64,000 bases of DNA, from NCBI RefSeq assembly GCF_963678635.1, contig NC_087065.1:26617254-26681253 (forward strand), read 5' to 3'. The DNA is from Symsagittifera roscoffensis (taxonomy: Eukaryota; Xenacoelomorpha; Acoela; Convolutidae). Below are positions 34,111-47,200 of the stretch, piece by piece. The notes under the pieces are model-generated. The model saw only the letters and a program-made list of their open reading frames with translations. It ran no database searches and was not told the DNA's origin. Numbering within the stretch: the first letter of the stretch is position 1; each line of letters starts with the position of its first letter. A program made the position numbers and the translations under genes.

Positions 34111-34659
34111 AAGAGACCTATCTTATCGGGTATCATGTAGAGGCATTTTCAGGTATCCTGTTAATGGAGTTTGTAGCTTTTGGTTGACGTGAAACTGGAG
34201 TTCTTTCTTGTCATCCTAAGTTTTTGTTGGATTTTCCGGAATTTACCTGTAAACACCTTCTCAAAACTTGTAAGACTGACTACGAAACTTAGTTCACTTC
34301 TGCTAAACTGTTGATTTGAAGCTATAAAATCTGATACGAGCCTTTGACGGCAAAACCGTAACCACTATTTCTTCTCGATAACAAAACTGACCGAAACAAT
34401 TTCGGTGTTTCCTTGGAATAAACCAGCCCCATGAACCTTTTTGAAAAAAAAAATCAAAAATTATTGATTTTTTTTCGATTTAAAAAAAAAATTGCGAGCT
34501 ACTCAGGAAAGCGCCTAGTTTTTTTCTAATATAGTTTAAATGACTGAGTCAAATTTTGTGTCCAAAAATTGGACGTTTTGGGCCGAAATTTTTGAAATAC
34601 GCAACCTGTCGCTAACGCATTAGGTTACTGGTTGAACTGTTTTAATTTCTCATTGTTTT
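34111..34659. other. Spacer before the satellite, no feature seen
   Basis: AT-rich sequence with poly-A/T runs near 34,445-34,490. Nothing was recognised. Confidence 0.35.
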
Positions 34660-37600
34660 GTTATATTTTCTAGGTGCTTAAGCTAGCAATGCGAAACAAG
34701 ACAGCATTTATGATGCTGCTAGCATAACGATGCCACCTGCTTGACTAGGTAACTTAAGAAACTTGCATGTGATTCGATCACTCTAGCCGTTAACACAAAA
34801 ACGACTGCCTACTTTCATCTATTCGTGAAAAAGACTGAATGAAAACAGAGAAAAACGTGGTTTTTATGGAGAGCTCAATTATTACATGTGTGGCCGTAAA
34901 ATGAAGAAGCAAAATAGTTATATTGTTAAAAACTTACTTCATATAATTTCTCGATGCTTAAAAAAGAAATGTGAAAAAAAAGACATCAATGACAATGCTA
35001 GTTGCAGAATGATGCTACTGCTTGACCAAGTATTTTTTAAAAGTTTGATGCAATTCGATGATCCTAAGTAGTTCTGTAAAACTGATTCGCTGTTTCAACC
35101 ATTCGTAAAATTGACAACCGAGAGAAAACAGAGGTCATTTTCATGAAGAGTATAACTTATCCGTAAAATAAATAATATTACTTGAAAATTTCAGTCCTAT
35201 AATTTCTCAATGCTTATCCTAGCATTGCAAAACAAGACAACAATTAAAATGCTACAACAATATGAGATAAGACAGCCTTTATGATGCTGTTAGCATAACG
35301 ATGCTACTTGCCTGACTAGGTAACTTCAGAAACTTTGATGTGATTCGATGACTCTAGGCGTTAACACAAAGACGACCACCTGCTTTCAACTATTCGTGAA
35401 AAAGACTGAATGAAAACAGAAAATTGTGACTTTTTCGGAGAGCTCAATCATTTCATGCGTGGCTGTAAAATGATGAAGCAAAATAGTTATATTGTTAAAA
35501 ACCTACTTGTTATAATTTCTCGATGCATAAAAAATAAATGTGAAAAAAAAGAAATCAATGACAATGCTACTTGCAGAATGATGCTATTTGCTTGACCAAA
35601 AATTTTTTAAAAGTTTGAAGCCATTCGATAGTCCCAGGTAGTACTGTAAAAATGATTCACTGTTTCAACCATTCGTAAAATCGACAACTGAAAGAACTTA
35701 GATGTCGTTTTTATAAAGAGCATAACTTGACCAAATGTGGCCCTAAGGAGATAGAGCAAATTAATTATATAATTAAAATTTACCAGTCCTATAATTTCTC
35801 AATGCTTATCCTAGCATCGCAAAAAGAGATAACAATTACAATGGTACAACCAAGTGAAATAAGACAGCGCTTATGATGCTGTAAGCACAACGATGCTACT
35901 TGCTTGACTAGGTAAATTCAGAAACTTTGTTGTGATTCGTGACTCTAAGCTTTAACACAAAAACGACTGCCCACTTTCAACTATTCGTGAAAAAACTGAA
36001 TGAAAACAGAGAAAAGCGTGGTTTTTATGGAGAGCTCAATTATTTCATGTGTAGCCGTATAATGATGAAGCAAAATAATTATATTGTTAAAAACTTACTT
36101 GTTATATTTTCTCGATGCTTAAAAAAGAAATGTGAAAAATAGACATCAATGACAATGTTACTTGCAGAATGATGCTATTTTCTTGACCAAATATTTTCTA
36201 AAAACTTGATGCCATTCGATGATCCCAGGCAGTACTGTAAAACTGATTCGCTGTTTCAATAATTCGTAAAATCGACAACTGAAAGAAATTAGAGGTCGTT
36301 TTTATGAAGAGCATAACTTAACCGTATGTGGCCGTAAGGAGATGGAGCAAAACAGTTATAATATTAAAAAGTATCAGTCCTATAAATTCTCAATGCTTAT
36401 CCTAGCATCGCAAAAAGAGACAAAAATTCCAATGGTACAACAAATTGAACTAAGACAGTATTTGCGATGCTGTAAGCACAACGATGCTACGTGCTTGACT
36501 AGATAATTTTAGAAATTTTGATGTGATTCGTGACTCTGAGCTTTAGCGCAAAAACTACTGCCCACTTTCAACTACTCGTGAAAAAGACTGAATGAAAACA
36601 GAGAAAAGCGTGGTTTTTTCGGAGAGCTCAATTAATTCATGTGTGGCCGTAAAATGATGAAGCAAAATAATTATATTGTTAAAAACTTTTTTGTTAAATT
36701 TTCTCGATGCTTAAAAAAGAAATGTGAAAAATAGACATTAATGACAATGCTACTTGCAGAATGATGCTATTTGCTTGATCAAATATTTTCTAAAAGTTTG
36801 ATGCCATTCGATGATCCCAGGCAGTACTGTAAAACTGATTCGCTGTTTCAATAATTCGTAAAATCGACGACTGAAAAAAGTTAGAGGTCGTTTTTATGAA
36901 GAGCATAATTTAACCGTATGTGGCCGTAAGGAGATGGAGCAAAACAATTGTAATATTAAAAATTATCAGTCCTATAATTTCTCAATGCTTATCCTAGGAT
37001 CGCAAAATAAGACAACAATTAAAATGCAACAACAAGGTGAAATAAGACATCATTTATGATGCTGTTAGCATAACGATACTACTCGCTTGACTAGGTAACT
37101 TCAAAAAAAATGTGATGTGATTCGATGACTCTAGGCGTTAACACAAAAACGATTGAAAAGTTCCAACCATTGGTAAAATAGACCTTAAAATGAAACAGAG
37201 AAAAGCGTGGTTTTAATGAAGATCTCAATTAACCCATGTGTGGCCGTAAAATGATGCAGTAAAATAGTTATATTGTTATACTTCTCGATGCATAACAAAA
37301 AATGTGAAAAAGCAGCTATGATAATTCTACTTGCAGAAGGATGCTACTTGCGTGACCAAGTTTTTCTAAAAGTATGATGTGACTCGATGGTCCAATGTAG
37401 TATTATGAAAACGATTCGCTGTTTCAATATTCGTAAAATTGACAACTGAAGGAAATTAGGGGTCGTTTTTATGAAGAACATAACCCATTCGTATGTGGCC
37501 GTAAGGCGATGGAGCAAAATATATATTTTAGTAAAAATTATCAGTCCTATAAGCTCTCAATGCTTATCCTAGCATCGCAAAGTAAGACAAAAATTAAAAT

Positions 37601-40600
37601 GCTACAACAATGTCGAATAAGACAGCATTTATGATGCCGTTAGCAAAACGATGCTACTTGCTTGGCTAGGTAACTTCAGAAACTTTAATGTGATCCCATG
37701 ACACTATGCTTTCATAAAAAATGACTGAATACTTTCAACTATTCGTAAAATAGACATTAAAATGAAAACAGAGAAAAGCGTGGTTTTTATGAAGAGCTCA
37801 ATTAACCCATGTGTGGCCGTAAAATGATGAAGCAAGATAGTTATGATTTTAAAAATTCTTTTGGGATACTTTCTCGATGCATAACAAAGAAACGTGAGAA
37901 AAAACAGCAATGATAATGCTCTTTGGAGAAGGATGCTACTTGCTTGACCAAGTATTTTCTAAAAGTTTGATGTGATTCGATGGTCCCAGGTAGTAATATA
38001 TAAACGATTCGCTGTTTCAATCATTCGTAAAATCGACAACTGAAATAAATTAGAGGTCGTTTTTATGAAGAGCATAACTTATCCGTATGTGGCCGTTAGG
38101 AGATGGAGCAAAATAATTATTTTATTAAAAACTATCAGTCGTATAATTTCTCAAGGCTTATCCTAGCATCGCAAAATAAGACCACAATTAAAATGCTACA
38201 ACAAAGTGAAATAAGACAGCATTTATGATTCTGTTAGCATAACGATGCTACTCGCTTGACTAGGTAACTTTAAAAAAATTTTGATGTGATTCGATGACTC
38301 TAGGCGTTAACACAAAAACGATTGAAAAGTTCCAACCATTGGTAAAATAGACCTTAAAATGAAACAGAGAAAAGCGTGGTTTTAATGAAGATCTCATTTA
38401 TTCCATGTGTGGCCGTAAAATGATGAAGCAAAATAACTTAATTGTTAAAAACTTACTTGCTATTTTTTCTCGATGCTTAAAAAATGAATGTGAAAAATAG
38501 ACAGTAATGACAATACTACTTGCATTCGTAAAATCGACAACTGAAAAAAATTAGAAGTCGTTTTTATGAAGAGCATAATTTAACCGTTTGTGGCCGTAAG
38601 GAGATGGAGCAAAACAATTATAATATTAAAAATTATCAGTCCTATAATTTCTCAATGTTTATCCTAGCATTGCAAAAAGAGATAACAATTACAATGGTAC
38701 AACCAAGTGAAATAAGACAGCGCTTATGATGCTGTAAGCACAATGATGCTACTTGCTTGACTAGGTAAATTCAGAAACTTTGTTGTGATTCGTGACTCTA
38801 AGCTTTAACACAAAAACGACTGCCCACTTTCAACTATTCGTGAAAAAACTGAATGAAAACAGAGAAAAGCGTGGTTTTTATGGAGAGCTCAATTATTTCA
38901 TGTGTAGCCGTATAATGATGAAGCAAAATAATTATATTGTTAAAAACTTACTTGTTATATTTTCTCGATGCTTAAAAAAGAAATGTGAAAAATAGACATC
39001 AATGACAATGTTACTTGCAGAATGATGCTATTTTCTTGACCAAATATTTTCTAAAAACTTGATGCCATTCGATGATCCCAGGCAGTACTGTAAAACTGAT
39101 TCGCTGTTTCAATAATTCGTAAAATCGACAACTGAAGGATATTAGGGGTCGTTTTTATGAAGAACATAACCCATTCGTATGTGGCCGTAAGGCGATGGAG
39201 CAAAATATATATTTTAGTAAAAATTATCAGTCCTATAAGCTCTCAATGCTTATCCTAGTATCGCAAAGTAAGACAAAAATTAAAATGCTACAACAATGTC
39301 GAAAAAGACAGCATTTATGATGACGTAAGCAAAACGATGCTACTTGCTTGGCTAGGTAACTTCAGAAACTTTAATGTGATCCCATGACACTATGCTTTAA
39401 TAAAAAATGAGTGAATACTTTCAACTATTCGTAAAAAAGACATTAAAATGAAAACAGAGAAAAGCGTGGTTTTCATGAAGAGCTCAATTAACCCATGTGT
39501 GGCCGTAAAATGATGAAGCAAGATAGTTATGATTTTAAAAATTCTTTTGGGATACTTTCTCGATGCATAACAAAGAAACGTGAGAAAAAACAGCAATGAT
39601 AATGCTCTTTGGAGAAGGATGCTACTTGCTTGACCAAGTATTTTCTAAAAGTTTGATGTGATTCGATGGTCCCAGGTAGTAATATATAAACGATTCGCTG
39701 TTTCAATCATTCGTAAAATCGACAACTGAAATAAATTAGAGGTCGTTTTTATGAAGAGCATAACTTATCCGTATGTGGCCGTTAGGAGATGGAGCAAAAT
39801 AATTATTTTATTAAAAACTATCAGTCGTATAATTTCTCAATGCTTATCTTAGGATCGCAAAATAAGACAACAATTAAAATGCTACAACAATGTGAAATAA
39901 GACAGCATTTATGATGCTGTTAGCACAACGATGCTACTTGCTTGACTAGGTAATTTCAGTAACTTTGATGTGATTTGATGACTCTAGGCGTTAACACAAA
40001 AACTACTGAATAGTTTCAACCATTCGTAAAATAGACCTTAAAATTAAACAGAGAAGAGCGTGGTTTTAATGAAGAGCTCAATTATTCCATGTGTGGCCGT
40101 AAAATGATGAAGCAAGCTAGTTATGATTTTAAAAAATCTTTTGGGATACTTTCTCGATGCATAACAAAGAAACGTGAGAAAAAACAGCTATGATAATGCT
40201 CTTTGCAGAATGATGCTACTTGCTTGACAAAGTATTTTCTAAAATTTTGATGGGATTCAATGGTCCCAGGTAGTAATATCAAAAACGACTCGCTGTTTCA
40301 ATCATTCGTAAAATCGACAACTGAAATAAATTTGAGGTCGTTTTTATGAAGAGCATAACTAATCCGTATGTGGCCGTTAGGAGATGGAGCAAAATAATTA
40401 TATTATAAAAAATTATCGGTTGTATAATTTCTCAAGGCTTATCCTGGCATCGCAAAATAAGACCACAATTAAAATGCTACAACAATGTGAAATAAGACAG
40501 CATTTATGATGCTGTTGGCATAACGATGCTACTGGCTTGACTAGGTAATTTCAGTAATTTTGATGTGATTTGATGACTCTAGGTGTTAACACAAAAACGA

Positions 40601-42290
40601 CTGAATAGTTTCAACCATTCGTAAAAAAGACCTTAAAATTAAACAGAGAAGAGCGTGGTTTTAAAGAAGAGCTCAATTATTCCATGTGTGGCCGTAAAAT
40701 GATGAAGCAAAAAAATTTAATTGTTAAAAACTTACTTGTTATATTTTCTCGATGCGTAAAAAAGAAACGTGAAAAAGAGACATCAATGACAATGCTAGTT
40801 GCAGAATGATGCTACTTGCTTGACCAATTTGTTTTTTAATTTTGATGCCATTTTATGATCCCAGGCAGTACCGTTAAATTAATTTGCTGTTTCAATCATT
40901 CGTAAAATCGACAACTGAAAGAAGCTAGAGGTAGTTTTTTTGAAGAGCATAACTTATCTGTATGTGGCCGTAAGGAGATGGAGCAAAGAAATTATAATGT
41001 TAAAAATTATCAGGCCTATAATTTCTCAATGCTTATCCTAGCATCGCAAAATAAGACAACAATTAAAATGCTACAATAATGTGAAATAAGACAGCATTTG
41101 TAATGCTGTTAGCATAACGATGCTACTTGCTTGACTAGGTAACTTCAGAAACTTTGATGCGATTCGATGACTCTAGGCGTTAACACAAAAACCACTGAAA
41201 AGTTTCAAGCATTCGTAAAGAAGACCTTGAAATGAAACAGAGAAAATTGTGGTTTTAATGAAGATCTCAATTAACGCATGTGTGGCCGTAAAATGATGAA
41301 ACAAAACAGTTAAGTTGTTATATTTCTCGATGCTTAACAAAGAAATGCGAAAACAAAACAGCTTTGATAATGCTACTTGCAGAATGATGCTACTTGCTTG
41401 ACCAAGTTTTTTCTTAAAGTTTGATGTGATTCGATGGTCCCAGGTAGTAATATATAAACGATTCGCTGTTTCAATCATTCGTAAAATTGACAACTGAAAG
41501 ACATTAGAGGTCGTTTTTATGAAGATCATAACTTATCCGTATGTGGCCGTTAGGAGATGGAGCAAAATAATTATTTTATTAAAAACTATCAGTCGTATAA
41601 TTTCTCAAGGCTTATCCTAGCATCGCAAAATAAGACCACAATTAAAAGGCTACAACAATGTGAAATAAGACAACATTTATGATGCTGTTAGCATAAAGAT
41701 GCTACTTGCTTGAGTAGGTAACTTCAGAAACTTTGATGTGATTCAATGACTCTATGCGTTAACACAAAAACGACTGAATAGTTTCAACCATTCGTAAAAT
41801 TGACTTGAAAATAAAACAGAGAAAAGCGTGGTTCTAATGAAGAGCTCAATTAATCCATGTGTGGCCGTAACATGATGAAGCAAAATAGCTATGATGTTAA
41901 AATATTACTTGGTACACTTTCTCGATGCATAACAAAGAAATGTGAAAAAAAACAGCTATGATAATGCTACTGACAGAATGATGATATTTGCTTGATCGAG
42001 TTGTTTTTTAAAAATTTGATGCAATTCGCTGTTTCAATCATTCGTAAAATCGACAACCGAAACAAAAAGGAGGTCGTTTTCATGAAGAGCATAACTTATC
42101 CGTATGTGGCCGTAAGGAGATGCTCAAAATAATTATTTTATTAAAAATTATCAGTGCTATAGTTTCTCAATGATTATTCTAGCATTTCAAAATAAGACAA
42201 CAAATAAAAGGCTACCTGCAAATTGAAGCTACATGCTTGACTAGGTAAAATTGAGAAACTTGATCTGATTCAAAAACCCTATAAAATTGA
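34660..42290 (+). repeat. Satellite array 1: dimeric unit of about 594 bp, 13 copies
   Basis: The anchor 'gtggccgtaaaatgatgaagc' (B half) recurs at 34,893, 35,462, 36,054, 36,646, 37,243, 37,816, 38,412, 38,907, 39,502, 40,096, 40,691, 41,285 and 41,864, so spacing is mostly 569-597 bp. One spacing of 495 bp marks a deletion of about 98 bp (junction near 38,521). Each unit has two related halves, A (about 315 bp, 'gtcgtttttatgaagagcat') and B (about 277 bp, 'gtggtttttatggagagctc'); for example A 36,295-36,609 and B 36,610-36,886. The A half contains a hairpin, acagcat-ttatg-atgctgt. Open frames of 60-118 codons are by-products of the repeat. Confidence 0.9.
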
Positions 42291-42974
42291 CTTGATGCAT
42301 ATTTTCAACTATTCTTATCACATCAAAAAATATACATTCGATGAAAACAATAGTTTTCCAGGCCATTAATGATAATATTGAGCGATTAGATGATAAGCAG
42401 GTGAGTTTTCAAGGCTTAGAAATTGTTTTGAACTTGAACTCAAAAATCTTGACGTTTATCTGAAGAGTTTTGCGGCTGTAACCCGCAATTTGTAATATTT
42501 TTGATTATTTTCCACTGATTTAAAACATTTTCTGTTAATGTTGACTTCGATTTTGTGAGAATGGCGTTTAGCCAATAGGAACGCTTAGCGATTTTGATTG
42601 GTTGAAACTTTTCAAGCATTCGGTCCTTCAAGCATGAGAACCCTCACTGAAATTAGTATGCTCGAAATTTAAAGTTTTGAACAATACTAAGAGGTTTTAA
42701 AATTTCAAGCAGTTTTCAAACAAACTTTCAAGTCGATTCGTTTAACCAATTTTTCGCAACTGAGGCATTTTATTCGAAATTTTTGATTATCATTTGAAAC
42801 TCGAATGGAAAGACTTAAAACGATATATTTGCAATCAATTCTGTTGTTTTTTTTTCCATTACTGGATTTTGCGTGGAAAAAATTAGAATTAGCTGGTTGC
42901 TGCGCTACTGACCACAGTCATCTTCCGACCACATTCATCAAAATTCTTTAAAAATGTTTTCATGAGAGATCAAT
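42291..42974. other. Non-satellite segment shared with 49,711-50,411
   Basis: Nearly identical to the stretch after array 2, with a 10-bp deletion here ('aggtaaaaag' present near 49,703). It contains 'aagcattcggtccttcaagca' near 42,613, an echo of the foldback centre motif. No gene was recognised. Confidence 0.6.
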
Positions 42975-43375
42975 ACGACGCGTATACTGTAATTGATTTA
43001 GGCAGAATCGACTACAGTTGTTTTCAAAAAGTAAATAACAAACACAAAAGGAAAAAAACCCGAAATTTTTTCTTAACCTGGTTTTAGTTTTCGCAGGAAA
43101 CTATTTTATACCTGAAAACTTTTAATTGCCATGGAAGCGCAAGCTATGCTTCCAATACAATTTTTCCTGAAGCAAATCTAACTTCTCCGCTAGTTAAATA
43201 ATCATAAAAATTCTGTCTCGCTGGTTTAACTCACAAATAAGACGTCCTCGCTCGCTTTACCAGCTCGAAGTGAATCTAAAACTCAGAAACTTAATACCGG
43301 TTTTAGCACCATTTAGCCCCCACCGGAACACATTTTTACTCCTCAATTTTTAGAGTCACCATTGTTTGGTATGTT
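42975..43375 (+). repeat. Dispersed repeat C, copy 2
   Basis: Opens 'gacgcgtatactgtaattga' and ends 'ttggtatgttcagac'. It is nearly identical to copy 3 (50,412-50,816) because both lie in the segmental duplication. Confidence 0.7.
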
Positions 43376-43840
43376 CAGACCGTGTGGACTAAAAACCGTG
43401 GCAAATATCTTGGAGACCGCAGTTTTTTTTTCATTTGTCAATTTTTTCAGATTTTGGTTTTAAAATCTCTAAAGGAAATTTCTGATCCTTATACTGAAAA
43501 CGTTTTAGCCAGCGTTTTTTGGACTCACCGTTTCAGTATTCAACTTTGCGCAACTTTCATGCAAGACCTTAGACTACAATACTTTGAGTACATTTTTTTG
43601 ATGAAAAAACTTGTGAAAAAAAATTGAGACTTAGACAAGAGTTTTCTCGCATGTAACTTGACACCTGATTTCATATTTTGATTTTTCTGATATTTCATAA
43701 TTGTCATTTTTTATCTGACGAATAAAATGTCATTTTAAGACAGTTTTATGTTCACCGGTTGTTGCTATCTCGATTAGGGAAGGAACTTTGCATTCTGGTG
43801 TTTAAGGACAATTTTTTATTCTATAACTGTTTCTCCTCAC

Positions 43841-44292
43841 GTGACGTTAGTCATCAGACTGATTCCAATCTTCACTTTGGTTGTATGCCGTGGTGTCAAC
43901 CGTGAACTTAAAAGTTCCATAACACAGCGAACGTTGTTAAGTTTTGTATCTTCCGTTTTTGACCCCACATCTCTCGTAGCGCCCTATACCGTAAAAGCGC
44001 GATTATTGTTGAAAGAAATCTGACGCATTCAGGGCCAACAATGGGATCATGAGCTACCCATTAATATCAAGACAAAATTTCTTGCCTGGCACTCTGGTTT
44101 GCCATCTCTAGGAAAAATGAGTATAAAGCGCAGCTACTTCACCGCACCAGTTGAATATGTTGAATTACACATACACATGTTCGTTGACAGCTCAGAAAAC
44201 GTTTTTCGTGCTGTAGCTTTTCTTCGCGCACGTGTGAAAATTTCACTCGAAAAACAAGTTGCCTTTGTATTTGGAAAATTAAGAGTGGCGCC
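43841..44292 (+). mobile_element. BEL/Pao retrotransposon pol fragment, copy 1
   Basis: Two frames carry Pao-family pol signatures: 'TLLSFVSSVFDP' followed by 'LVAPYTVKARLLLKEI' (43,940-44,020), and 'LPSLGKMSI', 'VELHIHMFVDSS', 'VAFLRARV' (44,097-44,240). They mark the end of the reverse transcriptase region and the start of RNase H. A TGA replaces the expected tryptophan codon at 44,021. The fragment is cut at 44,292 (after 'gtggcgccca') directly against satellite sequence. No LTRs, gag, protease or integrase are visible. A dead relic. Confidence 0.85.
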
Positions 44293-47200
44293 CATTATGA
44301 AGAGCATAACTTATCCGTATGTGGCCGTTAGGAGATGGAGCAAAATAATTATATTATTAAAAATTATCAGTCGTATTATTTCTCAAGGCTTATCCTAGCA
44401 TCGCAAAAAGAGACAACAAGTACAATGGTACAACAAAGTGAAATAAGACAGTATTTACGATGCTGTAAGCACAACGATGATACTTGCTTGACTAGGAAAT
44501 TTCAGAAACCTTGATGTGAATCGTGACTCTAAGCTTTAACACAAAAACGACTGCCCACTTTCAACTATTCGTGAAAAAACTGAATGAAAACAGAGAAAAG
44601 CGTGGTTTTTATGGAGAGCTCAATCATTTCATGTGTGGCGGTAAAATGATGAAGCAAAATCGTTATACAATTAAAAACCTACTAGTTATAATTTCTCGAT
44701 GCTTAAAAAATCAATGTGAAAAAAAGAAATCAATGACAAGGCTACTTGCAGAATGATGCTATTTGCTTGACCATGTATTTTTTAAAAGTTTGATGCCATT
44801 CGATGATCCCAGGTAGTACTGTAAAAATGATTCGCTGTTTCAACCATTCGTAAAATCGACAACTGAAAGAAATAAGAGGTCGTTTTTATGAAGAGTATAG
44901 CTTATCCGTATGTGGCCGTAAGGAGATAGAGCAAAATAATCATAAATTTAAAAATTATCAGTCCTATAAATTCTCAATGCTTATCCTAGCATCGCAAAAA
45001 GAGATAACAATTACAATGGTACAACTAAGTGAAATAAGACAGCATTTGTGATGCTGTAAGCACAACAATGCTACTTGCTTGACTAGGAAATTTCAGAAAC
45101 CTTGATGTGATTCGTGACTCTAAGCTTTAACACAAAAACAACTGCCCACTTTCAACTATTCGTGAAAAAGACTGAATGAAAACAGAGAAAAGCGTGGTTT
45201 TTATGGAGAGCTCAATTAATTCATGTGTGGCCGTAAAATGATGTAGCAAACTAATTATATTGTTAAAAACTTACTTGTTATATTTTCTCGATGCTTAAAA
45301 AACAAATGTGAAAAATAGACATCAATGACAATGTTACTTGCAGAATGATACTATTTTCTTGACCAATTAATTTTTAAATAAAAATTTGATGCCAGTCGAT
45401 GATCCCAGGCAGTACTGTAAAACTGATTCGCTGTTTCAATCGTTCGTAAAATCGACAACTGAAAGAACTTAAATGTCGTTTTTATAAAGAGCTTAACTTA
45501 ACCGTATGTGGCCGTAAGGAGATAGAGCAAACTAATTATATAATTAAAAATTATCAGTCCTATAATTTCTCAATGTTTATCCTAGCATTGCAAAAAGAGA
45601 TAACAATTACAATGGTACAACCAAGTGAAATAAGACAGCGCTTATGATGCTGTAAGTACAATGATGCTACTTGCTTGACTAGGTAAACTCAGAAACTTTG
45701 TTGTGATTCGTGACTCTAAGCTTTAACACAAAAACGACTGCCCACTTTCAACTATTCGTGAAAAAACTGAATGAAAACAGAGAAAAGCGTGGTTTTTATG
45801 GAGAGCTCAATTATTTCATGTGTAGCCATATAATGATGAAGCAAAATAATTATATTGTTAAAAACTTTTTTGTTAAATTTTCTCGATGCTTAAAAAAGAA
45901 ATGTGAAAAATAGACATTAATGATAATGCTACTTGCAGAATGATGCTATTTGCTTGATCAAATATTTTCTAAAAGTTTGATGCCATTCGATGATCCCAGG
46001 CAGTATTGTAAAACTGATTCGCTGTTTCAATAATTCGTAAAATCGACAACTGAAAAAAGTTAGAGGTCGTTTTTATGAAAAGCATAATTTAACCGTATGT
46101 GGCCGTAAGGAGATGGAGCAAAACAATTGTAATATTAAAAATTATCAGTCCTATAATTTCTCAATGCTTATCCTAGGATCGCAAAATAAGACAACAATTA
46201 AAATGCAACAACAAGGTGAAATAAGACATCATTTATGATGCTGTTAGCATAACGATACTACTCGCTTGACTAAGTAACTTCAAAAAAAATGTGATGTGAT
46301 TCGATGACTCTAGGCGTTAACACAAAAACGATTGAAAAGTTCCAACCATTGGTAAAATAGACCTTAAAATGAAACAGAGAAAAGCGTGGTTTTAATGAAG
46401 ATCTCAATTAACCCATGTGTGGCCGTAAAATGATGCAGTAAAATAGTTATATTGTTATACTTCTCGATGCATAACAAAAAATGTGAAAAAGCAGCTATGA
46501 TAATTCTACTTGCAGAAGGATGCTACTTGCGTGACCAAGTTTTTCTAAAAGTATGATGTGACTCGATGGTCCAATGTAGTATTATGAAAACGATTCGCTG
46601 TTTCAATATTCGTAAAATTGACAACTGAAGGATATTAGGGGTCGTTTTTATGAAGAACATAACCCATTCGTATGTGGCCGTAAGGCGATGGAGCAAAATA
46701 TATATTTTAGTAAAAATTATCAGTCCTATAAGCTCTCAATGCTTATCCTAGCATCGCAAAGTAAGACAAAAATTAAAATGCTACAACAATGTCGAAAAAG
46801 ACAGCATTTATGATGACGTAAGCAAAACGATGCTACTTGCTTGGCTAGGTAACTTCAGAAACTTTAATGTGATCCCATGACACTATGCTTTAATAAAAAA
46901 TGAGTGAATACTTTCAACTATTCGTAAAAAAGACATTAAAATGAAAACAGAGAAAAGCGTGGTTTTCATGAAGAGCTCAATTAACCCATGTGTGGCCGTA
47001 AAATGATGAAGCAAGATAGTTATGATTTTAAAAATTCTTTTGGGATACTTTCTCGATGCATAACAAAGAAACGTGAGAAAAAACAGCTATGATAATGCTC
47101 TTTGGAGAAGGATGCTACTTGCTTGACCAAGTATTTTCTAAAATCTTGATGTGATTCAATGGTCTCAGGTACTAATATAAAAACGCCTCGCTGTTTCAAT

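Noticed and set aside
35939-36142. Identical 67-codon open frames at 35,939, 38,792 and (nearly) 45,710, apparently a conserved small protein family
   Set aside because: They are the same stretch of the satellite unit. Neighbouring units break the frame by single-base changes and indels, with no codon-position bias.
41173-41529. 118-codon minus-strand frame
   Set aside because: Lies wholly within one satellite dimer; homologous frames in other units are interrupted.
42341-42400. Short ATG frame ending in CAG|GTGAGT, also at 49,777, looking like a small first exon
   Set aside because: The start lies in satellite-derived sequence, only 20 codons are open, and no acceptor with matching coding sequence follows.
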